Shown here: piece by piece, positions 25,639 to 36,715 of the stretch
Layout: every line of letters starts with the position of its first letter
Numbering within the stretch: position 1 is the stretch's first letter
DNA from: Spinacia oleracea
Lineage: Eukaryota > Streptophyta > Magnoliopsida > Caryophyllales > Amaranthaceae
Direction of reading: 5' to 3'
Assembly: GCF_020520425.1 (NCBI RefSeq)
Contig: NC_079487.1
Location: 125,696,385 to 125,760,384, forward strand
Length of the DNA: 64,000 nt
The notes under the pieces: model-generated
What the model was told of the DNA's origin: nothing
The model's input: the letters and a program-made list of their open reading frames with translations, nothing else
Databases searched by the model: none
Made by a program: the position numbers and the translations under genes

Positions 25639-27066
25639 GAATACGATTACGGGCCTCAATTCAATTTAGTTCATTTTACGTTACCTTTGATTTGTTTGCA
25701 ACAACCTCCGTTTTTATAATTGTAACATGCATGTTTCATTTGCACGTGTCACAAAAAAGAGATAGCATAAGGTAAATGCTCAAATTAATTGAAACTACTT
25801 AAACGTAACATCAATAAGAGAGAAAGGTTGGTTTATTGATGTTTTAAGTTATACCAAAGTATTAACTTTCTCGATTAATATTTTCTAATAGAAAACATGT
25901 TACGATCACAAAAATAGTACGGAGGTGGTAATTGTAATTTTTTTATTTTTTTTTTATTTTTTATCTTTAATTAAAAATGAATTGACGTTGTATTTTCCAA
26001 CTAGCATTGGACCTTGGAATAAAGTTTCTTCTTACAGAAGAACCAAGTGTTGTACGGTTGTTTATGTGAGATTGCAAGTACAAAGAAAGTTTTTGTTACT
26101 GTTTAGGGATCAAAGTGATTCTTCACCGATCTCTATTATTTAATTGTAGTACGTTTATTAAAAAAAAAAAAAAAATAAGTTTTTGTTTTCATCTTGTTGT
26201 ATTCTCCGATTTGTTGTACTTTCCAAGATCAATAAGATAGTATTCTCCAATCTCTCGTAACTTTACAAGATGATCGAATATGTTATGAAGTCGAATCGTT
26301 TCCGGCTTACCAATGAGGTATTGACCTAGTACTAAAGAATGGGTGCATGTGTTCGATAGTCTCGATAGGTCATGTACTGTTCAAATTTCCCCTCCCCATT
26401 TGTAATGCCCTTAAGACTCATTCGTACACAAGAAAAAGAGCTTCTAATGCATGAGGTTGTGTGGCTCACACACAGCCCACATACCCACGCATTGCATTCC
26501 CCAAGTCCCAAACCCGTCCTTACTTAACTAGCCAAGGTGTATGTGCTTGTGACTTGTGTCCACCAAGACTTCTTTCCACTTTCTCAAACAAATAGTATAC
26601 TAACACCTAAAAATATGTGAACGAGGAAATAATATATATGATATCCTACCAATGTGGGACACTTTCACTATTCACTTTTTTCCATATATATGATATTCTA
26701 CCAATGTGGGACACTTTTTTCACACTTCCTTTTAACGAAAAGAGGAACCAAGTATCCCACTTGGCCTCTTCCAATTTCAAGTTTTCAATTATATGTTCCG
26801 ATTTTGTAAAAGTTGAATTACGAATTATGATCCACTTTCCCCCAAAAAATTACGGAGTAGCTTTCTTCATTTACGTCAACAATATCAAGATTTAAGATTG
26901 AACTTCTTGAATTGTATCAAAAGAAAAATAAACAATTCTTCAACAGTTGAATCAGAACCACTCCATTTCGTCATGACTCTACACAAGTACACAACCCATT
27001 TGTGTTATGTACACATAAAATTATCAAATCGGAAGGTACATAATTACATATGCTTGAAAAAAATTA
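25639..27066. other. spacer after peroxidase, with a SINE fragment
   Basis: Mostly AT-rich. About 26310-26425 resembles the SINE described at 29622/36338: ACCTAGT..CTAAAGA, then CTGTTCAAATTTCCCCTCCCC and CATTTGTAATGCCCTTAAGACTCATT, ending A-rich. Near 26640-26715 ATATATGATAT.CTACCAATGTGGGACACTTT is present twice in tandem. No gene. Confidence 0.45.
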
Positions 27067-28044
27067 TACTCCCTCCGCTTTTAAATACGTATCCAGTTTT
27101 CATTTATGGCGTTCCCTTTTATGTGTCCACTTTCCGTTTTTGGACATACACCTTTCCCACTTTTTTTATACACTTTTCCCACTTTTCCATACACTTTTCC
27201 CACTTTTCTATACATCATTATTACCTTTTCTTACACATTCTACACGAGTAAATAGATCTGCAGGTCCCTAAACTTTGCCAAAAGGAGCAGTTAGGTCCCT
27301 CAAGTTTCAAAAGGAGCATTTAGGTCCCTGCGTTTGGATGGAATCCGCTGCTTTTTGTTTTCCGTCACTAACGTCCGTTAAAATGCATTTAAATTAAAAG
27401 GAAACTAAATAAAAGGCACTAAACGACAAAAAAACAGTTACATATACCATTTACCAATAATTAAATAAAGGGAAATTCATTTCAGTTACCTTTTTACAAA
27501 AATATAGCCGTTGAGGCTCTCAAAAAACAGAGTATTTAACATTCCATGGCAAATAAAACACTTAAAATTTTTGTAGAACGTGAATTATGAATTTTGTTAC
27601 AATTTACAATTAGACGTTGCACTTACCGATATGTCCAGTATTTCATGCTCCTGAATCTAATTTATTTATCAAGTTTCGATGTGTGTTCAAGCCCGTCTAA
27701 TTAATTAAATAAATGAACATAAACGAGCTTGTTCACGAGCTTGTAACATGAACGAGCATGTTTGTGTTCAGATCATAAACGAGCTTGTAACTGATTTGTT
27801 TAATGAGCCTCATTTTGTGTTCTATCTCGTCTCAAAGCTAAGCTCGCTCATCAGAGTATTATTTAACGAAATTCAATTAATGGTCATACTCGTTAGATAA
27901 GAGGACGTAAAAGAGCTTCGTCTGAGTAAGGTAATGAACCTTAATACGGAGTATGTGTTCAAACTAGGCACATACACGGAGTATGTATCCACTGTTCTGG
28001 AAATTTAAACATTTGTATTAGATACAAGTTGCATTTCAGACGCA

Positions 28045-28336
28045 CTATATTTAATTTGGTCTTCCTTGGTCTACTAACTACTCCTAAGTATTTAATGAGG
28101 AGCATTGAGATGTGAGAAACAGCTTATCTTCCATTGGTCTTCCTTGACTATATAAACACAAGGGGGTTGGCTTAAAGCATTACAACAAGACTATATTTAA
28201 TTTGGTCTTCCTTGGTCTACTAACTACTCCTAAGTATTTAATGAGAAGCATTGAGATGTGAGAAACAGCTTATCTTCCATTGGTCTTCCTTGACTATATA
28301 AACACAAGGGGGTTGGCTTAAAGCATTACAACAATA
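28045..28336. repeat. tandem duplication of a 146-bp promoter-like block
   Basis: 28045-28190 and 28191-28336 are almost identical, with about one difference seen (GAGGAGC versus GAGAAGC). Each unit contains TCCATTGGTCTTCC and then GACTATATAAACACA, a good TATA context, followed by CATTACAACAA, resembling a transcription start region. The near identity implies recent duplication. Confidence 0.85.
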
Positions 28337-28434
28337 TTCATCTCTTATATCTTGGTTTGTATTCAATACTCCATATATATTTCTTCTTCTACTCAACAAC
28401 CCAGTTTTTTTTCCTTTCAATTCATCACAACACA

Positions 28435-29003
28435 ATGAATATCTTCTTAACCATAGAAGATTTCGTATACAAATATCACCCCCCATATCAGAAAATAAAA
28501 ATTAGTCATAAAAAAAACACGACCGTAGTTTCTCTGTCTAAGTAGCCCTTCAATGTCATGCTTCCATGACCCCTTGTTGAGTCATTCTCAAAGGGGTTGT
28601 GAATGTTGGAGAATCCTGAAAAGCAGATCATCGAATGGTGAGGAAATCATTTTTCGATGAAGTGAAGCTTGGGTTCGACAAAGGCGTGTTGTGAAGGGAT
28701 CCACCTCGTGGGGCCTCACCTCGAGAGTTCTAGATCATGGCCATCAAACCAAGGCTTCAAGCAGTACATGAAACGAATGGATGGCATGTGAACAGAAGGT
28801 ACGCGAGGCAGTTGGTCTGTATCCCATCATGTCTGTATCCCGGGCCGAACAAACGTGAGTCGGATCAAATTGTGCATAAATGGTATCCGTTACTCGGTTG
28901 GTCTTATGTTATGGTTCAAGTGTATTACCCTTTTGAGGATTGGGTTGGCAACGAGTATTTACTAGCCTTGTACAGTGGGGAAGGACCATTGTCATGTAAC
29001 TAG
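28435..29003 (+). other. short ORFs inside the MULE, unrecognised
   Basis: Downstream of the duplicated TATA block come a CT/CA-rich leader and ATG at 28435 (context CACAATG) opening 36 codons (begins MNIFLTIEDF). A second ORF at 28737-29003 encodes 88 aa (MAIKPRLQAVHETNG.., with WYPLLGWSYVMVQVYYPFED). Neither matches a family I know. They may be exons or remnants of a captured host gene, or chance. GC content is higher than the surroundings over 28550-29000, which mildly favours former coding sequence. Confidence 0.35.
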
Positions 29004-30015
29004 ATTATCCTTTATTAATATATGTTGTGATTTTGTGTTTAATAAGTTAAGTGTAAGAACTATTTGTAATCAGTTTTGATGAAATGTGTATGGTGAAAAA
29101 GCAAATGAAAAGGCTAAGGAACTTGAAAAAGCTAAGTCAAAATCAAAAGAAGCTATTTTAAATCATTTATACACATGTAAATTGATTTCCCTTTATTTAA
29201 AATCAGTTTTATTATTATTTAATTGAACTTAACGGAAAATGTAACGGTGTTAATAAAAATAGCTTATTCCATCCATTTTGAGGGACCTAAATGCTCCTTT
29301 TGAAACTTGAGGGACTTAACTGCTCCTTTTGGCAAAGTTAAGGGACCTCCAGACCTATTTACTCCATTCTACACTTTTCCCACTTTTCAATTACCACCTC
29401 CACTTTTATTTATACTTTATCAATAAACAATTATCTACTTTTTCCTTTCCAAAAAAAAAACATTCCTAATCATTACCTCTTACACACCATTCAATTTTAT
29501 TAATTACCGTGTACATGTCCAAAGTGGACACGTATTTAGGACCGAAGGGAGTATTGAATTTGTTATTGACAACCTGACACAAATTTTTAGGTGAATCGTC
29601 CCACCATCAAATTGATATAGTCTTGGCCTAGTGGTTAAGACTGAGGGTTGTGTACTGTTGGAAATCCTTGTGAGAAATACAAAAGAAAATGAGTGTGAAA
29701 CGGAAAATGTGGGTATGTGGAAAGTCCCACATGGGAAAAACACCTACTACATTCATTGTTTATATTTGGGGACTTGAGGGAAAGATTTGTTTAAGAAAGC
29801 ATGAGAGTAGCATGGGTTTGTGGGTCGGGTTATTCTTTTTGGGCAGAAGTGGTTCTAATTAATTCTGACGGTTAGAAGAATTAATCAACACATTCAATAT
29901 TGTAACTGCCCACTTATTCCACCCACTAATCATGTAACCACCCACTACTTCCATTATTTATTTTCTAGCCATTTTATGGCGGTTACAGTTTCCAGAAACT
30001 CTTAATATATATTTA

Positions 30016-31232
30016 GGATCTTTTACCAAATTAACTACTTTTACAATTTTATTTACCAAAATAGCTACTTTTGAATTCTATTTCCCAAGCTAGCTACTAT
30101 TTATTTACCAAAACGACTATTTTGACTTTGGGGCAAAAAAAAAAAACAATGAACCGATTTGAGTTTTTTTAGTAGTGAACCGGTTTGGTTTTTTTTAATA
30201 GTGAGCCGGTTTGGTTTGAGTTTTTTTTTTTAGAATAGTGAAATGATTTTGTTTTTTAGGGACTCTCGTCCGTATATTTTCTTGGGTTCCTTTTATTTTT
30301 CTATACCTAAGTCGATCATGTTCAATTTTTTCCAATTAACCATCGACATTCATAAACCCTAATGTTTTTCGATTGAAGATTCCAATAAAAAAATTGATAA
30401 AAGTATGTAATTTTCTTTCTCTTTGAACATTTAAAGCTTATTATTAATGCATATTATATTTAATTATATTCAATTTTATGGAACTTTGGTTTCATTCTAA
30501 TAAGAAATCAAAAATTTCTTTGGGTTGAGAAAATTTGAGAATTGTATACTTTGATTGAAAGTTAACGTCTATCATAAGAGAGATTTTAGCTTATGAGGTT
30601 GTAAGCCCTTAGATATGTATTTTTTTCTTTATTTTCTAAACTTTGGGTTGGTTTATTGTGTAATTAAGACAATAAAACTTAGTTACAGACCGTAGTATTT
30701 GTTTATTTTGCCTAAAACTAATAGGCCTTATTATGATATGTGTGCGATTGGATCAATGTTTATGTTTTCACGGTACTTTATTCTAAGTATAATACGAGTT
30801 ATTTTTTCTTTAAAATAAAGTAATTATTCTTTAGTTTGTAATTTATGTTTTGGGTTGATTTTATTTGAGTATACTTTGTCTAAAAGTAGCTATTTTGGTA
30901 TATAAAATAAATGGCAAAAAGAGGGGAAATAGAATGGATCTTTGTTAAATGCTTTGGTTTGATTTTAGTAGCAAAAAGTACTTGTTTTTTAGTCTAAAAT
31001 AATAATTAAAAAAAAAAAAACCAAACCAAATCAAACCGGTTCACTATTAAAAAAATCCAAACCGGTTCACTACTAAAAAAAACTCAAACCGTTTCATTAT
31101 TTATTTATTTTTTGTCTCAAAGTCAAAATAGTCGTTTTGGTAAATAAATAATAGCTAGTTTGGGAAATAGAATTCAAAAGTAGCTATTTTGGTAAATAAA
31201 ATTGTAAAAGTAGTCATTTTGGTAAAAGATCC
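30016..31232. mobile_element. Mutator-like element nested in the 5' LTR
   Basis: 1,217 bp with long inverted ends of roughly 220 bp (GGATCTTTTACCAAA at the left; inverted at the right), flanked by a perfect 9-bp duplication ATATATTTA (30007-30015 and 31233-31241). Arms include repeated AACCGGTTTGGTTT and TAGCTACTTTTGAATTCTAT words. No transposase ORF. Because the 3' LTR lacks it, it arrived after the retrotransposon. Confidence 0.87.
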
Positions 31233-33178
31233 ATATATTTACCACTTCCGTTCTTCAAAATATACACACAGAAACTGTTAACTAAATTCCTCTCAATTAT
31301 CTGATGTTCTGGGCAAATATTCTGGTCTCCAATCGAGTCTTGTGAGTGCACACAAGTCTTGATGTCGTGTTAACCCTGGAGGGCAACCGCAAGCGTTCTA
31401 CTGCACCGGGGTAGCGCGGAATTGTCTTTTAGAGCAGTGGTTCGTCCACGACGCGACAATCGTTCTAATTCGGTCACCTCGTTCATCACGATATTGAGAT
31501 AAGTTTATTCTAATTATATTCCAATTAAATTAATGTGGCAACATTATTCTTTTATCGTATTAAATCGCAACAATCTAAAAGACATTATTAATGTTGCGTA
31601 TGTTTATGATATCGTTGTTTTTCCGTTCATTCTTAATTGTGCCGATAATACAATCTGTTTGAAGATGGAAGAACTTGTTGCGCCTGCTTCAAATTAGTTT
31701 TTGTTTCACATTATATATTCCGCATACAATCTATTCTTGTGGGAGTATATTTCGCCCAATGATAGTGTAATATTATACCCTATATTCTTTTTATGATGTT
31801 GTGGTACACACTGATATCTTGCGTTATGGGGGTTTGTTTGTTTGTTTTTTTTTATGCATAAGAATTGGGAATAAGCCAATTAAAACAGAAAAAACAGAAC
31901 AGAAGCAAACAACTACTACAGCTATAGCTACGAAGAAAAGCTAAGGAGGAATGGGGGTTTGTTATTGAGGTAGACTAATTCATTTATTGGATGGAGGGTG
32001 TGAGAAATTGACCGACAATCCAATGCAATGAAAATTAGCGTACAATCAAATTAGCGACAAAAGTTGTGGGTCGATTGTTGTTTTGGCATTAAGAGAGGTC
32101 AATAACACTCTGGGGACAAGGTTAGCTATTGGAATTATTTTTTATTGTGCCGACTGAAATTATGGTAACTAATTTCCAACTTTACTACTACGTATTTAGT
32201 TCTAGCGACCAGTTTTATTTTCTGAAATTGATTGAATTAAGGACTGAGTAAACTTGGTGGCTGGGAATCCTCTAATTAGTTAGGTAAAACTCAACTTCAC
32301 ATGTTATGTTCTTTTATTTTTTGAAATCTTGTTATAGGGGACACTACTTTTATTATTCCCTGATTTGGTGTATTATATGTGTAAGGAGGAAATTTAAGTT
32401 TGCGGCTGAGTTCTCAAACTACTCCGTATTTGATAATGGCGATGTGGATTAAGGTGTGCATAGGTGTTATGACTTCAGGTTCTTCAATTTTTTTTTTCCA
32501 GTCAAATTCTTCGCATGTTACTTGTTTCTTTGGAATAGATGAGTTTTCTGTTAAGGTATTGGAAGGCCCAATCATATGTTAATTAGGCTTCCTCCTTGAT
32601 AAGGTTTATATTTGTTTGGCATTAAGAGAGGTCAACAACTTTGCTATTATGTAGGCAATTCCTTTGGGATTTTTGATACGAGGAATTACCTTCTCAATTT
32701 ATTATAAGCTTTAACTCATTTACACATTTTATTTTATTTACCCTCTTATAGCCTAAGCTCATGTTTAGTATCTTATTTAATACTTTAGTGAGCAATGTGG
32801 GGGTAGAATTTAAAGTTTGAAGTCTTGAACACTAACAAGTAAGTCTTGGTTCGGTGTTGTTCACTAATTAACAAGGTTGTATAGATCCTTAGACTTACAA
32901 TTGATGTGACTACTTGTTTGCGATACTAACTATAAATGAGGTAGCTCTCTACTATTTTGGCGAGTAGGCGCACTGATGGTAGTATATCTATCGTGCACAA
33001 TAGCAGGGCAGTCTCTACTCACCTCATATACATTTGTCAAATTATTATTTTGTAAATATGTTTAGTTTGTGCCATTTATATGCATGATATTTATTTCAAT
33101 AAATTGTTGTGCAATGTGGGGGTGAGTCGTGACCTGGTATTTGAGACTATCTGATACGTTAGTTGCAACTTAATTTGG

Positions 33179-33183
<5 letters not shown>

Positions 33184-33257
<74 letters not shown>
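33184..33257. repeat. (TA)n microsatellite
   Basis: About 37 uninterrupted TA units inside the LTR-element interior. Expected to vary in length between individuals. Confidence 0.95.
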
Positions 33258-33259
<2 letters not shown>

Positions 33260-36200
33260 TTGTGAAGTTTTAAAGGGTCGTTACATGCACCAAAGTAGTG
33301 GTAAACAAGCTCTTAAATCTACTCTCCATTCTTGATTTATAATGATTGGATTTATTGTATATGTGTATCTTAATATGTGAAGTTTATAGTGTCCATGCAT
33401 ATGGCTTGTTATGATTATATATTGTTGATTTACACACACTAGCTTTAATACTTTTGAAGAACGACTGAAGTTTTCTAGTTTATTAAGCCAAGATGTTCGA
33501 GTACGATAACTATTATGTACTTGTGGGAAATGGAGCGAGAAAGGAGGTCCCTCAAGTGAATTCGCGTGGCTAGTCAGATATGCTCTTACATTCAATATTA
33601 CTTTCTTGAATTTTATTAACCATATTAGTTTGCTGAGGATAATTGATTTATTTGATTGACGATCAAAGTGGTGTACGGAATACATAGCAGGATAATATTC
33701 TTGTGATTTGTGTGCTATCAAGTTACTCACAAATTTTGGAAGAAATAATTATTTTTGCTTTTACTTTGGATTATTTATTGGTATCAGTGTTGGGAATACA
33801 TATTCTGGGTAATAATCAATTTTTTATGATTGAGGGATAACAATCTATGTTTATTGGGTTCTCTTGAATATTCCAATGTGACTTTGGTCAATTAAGTTAG
33901 TGTGCAGAAATTTGTGAAAACTTTTTCATGTGAGCATGAAAATTCCAACACGTTTTGAAACCCTTAAGTTGAAAACACATGTAGCAAGGCCACTCATGGA
34001 TTGCTGGCTCTAGATAGAGTGCTTGTCAAGCCTACAAGTAACCGAAGGTTAAGGATAATCAGCTGGTAAACATGCTCTAATCTTATCCTCATTATGCAGA
34101 GAAAATTTGGAAATCGTCAATTATCTAGGTTAGACTTGTTGTGGTTCTAGCATACTATTATTAATAGTTTTTGAGAAAGTACTCTCAAAATATTAGACCA
34201 ATGTGTTTGTAAATCTAATATGGTGATAATTTACTCTTGATTTGATGTTGCTTTGCAGTAAACAACGTTTGTTGGTACAATTATAACACTACTAGTGAAT
34301 TTGAATTTTACTATGTGGTAGTGTAATATTTTGAGAAGAAGTATGTTGTACTATACACTATGAAGTTGAGATTGAATCTTATTTATCATGAGACAAAGGT
34401 TTGTAAAATTGGTTAAGTTGTTGAAGGACTTAACCAAACTCCTAAATAATAGCATTAAAAAACAATGATTGGTAATAGTTTTCATGTCAACGAGGTTTTT
34501 GGTAGTATCATGTTTTGTATGAACTACACTACGTTTGACATTGATTATTCTGTGAATGGATTGAGCAGGTACACTCATATCCCAATCCATGGTACCACAT
34601 GGTACAGAAGCAATCACCTTATAGCATCCCACAAAATTTCCAGGAGTGTTGGAGGGATTATGTGATGCCCATTTGATATCTGGTAGTGATAAGGTTCACT
34701 CCAGCATGGTTATTTCTTCACCCTAGGGAGTGGAGCTGTATCTTGGAAATCTTGCAAGCAATCTTGTACTCTTATGACTAATATAGAATATAAATGTATT
34801 GTTATCGAATTGGCAGGTTGTAAGGCAAATGGTTGAGGAATGTGCTTGCAAATATTCCATTGTGGGGGAAGCCAACTCCTTCAGTTGCAATTGTTGTTGC
34901 AAATAACCTTGCCTACAAGGGAAGAAAGACACATTCGTTTGAGGCATAAGGCCGTCAAAGGTATGTTGTCTATTGGAGTTATATCTTTAGAGTGTGTAAA
35001 TTCTAAAATGCGGATCCGTTAACGAAAGGCCTATTTAAAACTAGTTTTGGAAACATCGGAAGGGATGGGCTTGAAGCCCATTGGATGAATTGTAAAGTAA
35101 TGAACTCCTACTCTTAGAGTTCAAAGGGGGACATTATATGACAATTCGGAAGCACAAAAATTTATTTTTACCCATCCCTAGATGTTTGTTATGTGCTTGC
35201 TACTATTGGAACGAGGTTGAGCACATGGCTCTTAATGAACCCATATCCATATTTTTGGTGGTGTGATGTAGCTCACACTTGATGGGATTCACCTACTTAG
35301 GTGTGGAAGTGAGGCCGCTTCCTACGAAAATTGCATGGGCTATTCTCTAGAGCACCTATGAGCATCCAGGTTATGGACGTATGGCCAGTATAATGCGTCA
35401 CTTTTATTGGCGGAGATTCAGAATATTATACATGTTCAATTGTGTGCTTTGAGTGACGGGTTTCTAACCTCCTATTAAGTTCAAAACGAAAGTCACTTGG
35501 TAGGAAAGAGATTCTAGCTTGAATGTCACTAAGTGTTAATTCAAGTCATAAGACATTGACACCTATTCAATTGTTTGTTTTGCCCAGAAATTCAATTTTT
35601 TTTTCTTTCTTTTTTTTCTCATCTTCGGACCTGTGGGGGATTGTTGGAAATCCTTGTGAGAAATACAAAAGAAAATGAGTGTGAAACGGAAAATGTGGGT
35701 ATGTGGAAAGTCCCACATGGGAAAAACACCTACTACATTCATTGTTTATATTTGGGGACTTGAGGGAAAGATTTGTTTAAGAAAGCATGAGAATAGCATG
35801 GGTTTGTGGGTCGGGTTATTCTTTTTGGGCAGAAGTGGTTCTAATTAATTATGACGGTTAGAAGAATTAATCAACCCATTCAATATTGTAACTGCCCACT
35901 TATTCCACCCACTAATCATGTAACCACCCACTACTTCCATTATTTATTTTCTAGCCATTTTATGGCGGTTACAGTTTCCAGAAACTCTTAATATATATTT
36001 ACCACTTCCGTTCTTCAAAATATACACACAGAAACTGTTAACTAAATTCCTCTCAATTATCTCATGTTCTGGGCAAATATTCTGGTCTCCAATCGAGTCT
36101 TGTGAGTGCACACAAGTCTTGATGTCGTGTTAACCCTGGAGGGCAACCGCAAGCGTTCTACTGCACCGGGGTAGCGCGGAATTGTCTTTTAGAGCAGTGG

Positions 36201-36403
36201 TTCGTCCACGACGCGACAATCGTTCTAATTCGGTCACCTCGTTCATCACGATATTGAGATAAGTTTATTCTAATTATATTCCAATTAAATTATTGTGGCA
36301 ACATTATTCTTTTATCGTATTAAATCGCAACATGTACAATAGGTCTCAGGTTCAAATCCCCCGTCCCCATTTGTAATTTATATTGCCCTTGTGACTCATT
36401 TGC

Positions 36404-36437
<34 letters not shown>

Positions 36438-36715
36438 TAGTGACAAGCCACACAAGACCCCACAAAAAAATATTTAAAACAGATCAAATCACACTAGAAA
36501 TTACGGAGTAATAAAACTAGATCACATCAGACAAGTAGATTTTAAAGTTCACTCTGATAAAAAAAACTGACCCAAAAAAAAAAGGTTTGAAGTTTTAACG
36601 AGCCGCCTTTCAACTCATTTAGAAAATTAGATTAACCAAACGAAAACCCCCAAATTATATGATCAAAGTTGACCCACTAAAACCGCGACTAGTCCCCTTC
36701 GTAACACGGCCAAAG

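Larger units (their letters stand above)
27246..29364. mobile_element. Mutator-like element, possible Pack-MULE
   Basis: Inverted ends of about 95 bp (GAGTAAATAGRTCTGSAGGT; then CTTTGCCAAAAGGAGCAG and TTTCAAAAGGAGCATTTAGG) are flanked by a perfect 10-bp duplication CATTCTACAC (27236-27245 and 29365-29374). This is typical of MULEs. No MURA transposase is present. The interior instead holds a promoter-like block duplicated in tandem (28045-28336), a leader-like stretch and short ORFs. That is the layout of a Pack-MULE carrying captured host sequence, although the parent gene was not recognised. Confidence 0.75.
27069..29551. mobile_element. Stowaway MITE split by a Mutator-like element
   Basis: Outer element: CTCCCTCCGCTTTTAAATAC at the left and the inverted GTATTTAGGACCGAAGGGAG at the right, flanked by TA (27067-27068 and 29552-29553), the Tc1/mariner signature. 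Its own DNA is 27069-27245 plus 29375-29551; the rest is the inserted element 27246-29364 and one copy of its target duplication. The internal CACTTTTCCC unit is repeated several times next to the insertion. Confidence 0.8.
29656..36332 (+). mobile_element. LTR retrotransposon, Copia-like, internally broken
   Basis: 5' LTR 29656-31572 (691 bp once the nested MULE and its duplicated 9 bp are removed), 3' LTR 35642-36332 (691 bp). Both begin TGTTGG and end CAACA. A 5-bp duplication TGTAC flanks the element (29651-29655 and 36333-36337). A purine-rich tract GTGGGGGA precedes the 3' LTR. The interior (about 4.1 kb) holds weak echoes of a Copia pol C-terminal region near 34.5-35.1 kb but no intact gag or pol; it is a fossil with many breaks. 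The LTRs differ at about five positions, so insertion looks recent (under 1% divergence). Confidence 0.85.
29622..36430 (+). mobile_element. tRNA-derived SINE split by an LTR retrotransposon
   Basis: SINE halves are 29622-29655 and 36338-36430 (about 127 bp). The left half has a Pol III box-A-like TGGCCTAGTGGTTAAGA; the right half has a box-B-like GGTTCAAATCC and ends in a long A tract. Outer flanks carry an 11-bp duplication ATTGATATAGT (29611-29621 and 36431-36441), as expected for a LINE-mobilised SINE. The LTR element sits between boxes A and B, so this SINE copy is dead. Confidence 0.82.

Noticed and set aside
31845-31955. Possible LINE 3' end next to a T-run in the LTR-element interior
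   Set aside because: Based on a poly-T and A-rich composition only; no coding evidence.
33281-33730. 149-codon minus-strand ORF
   Set aside because: Lies inside the LTR-retrotransposon interior; no recognisable domain and AT-driven composition. Not called as a gene.
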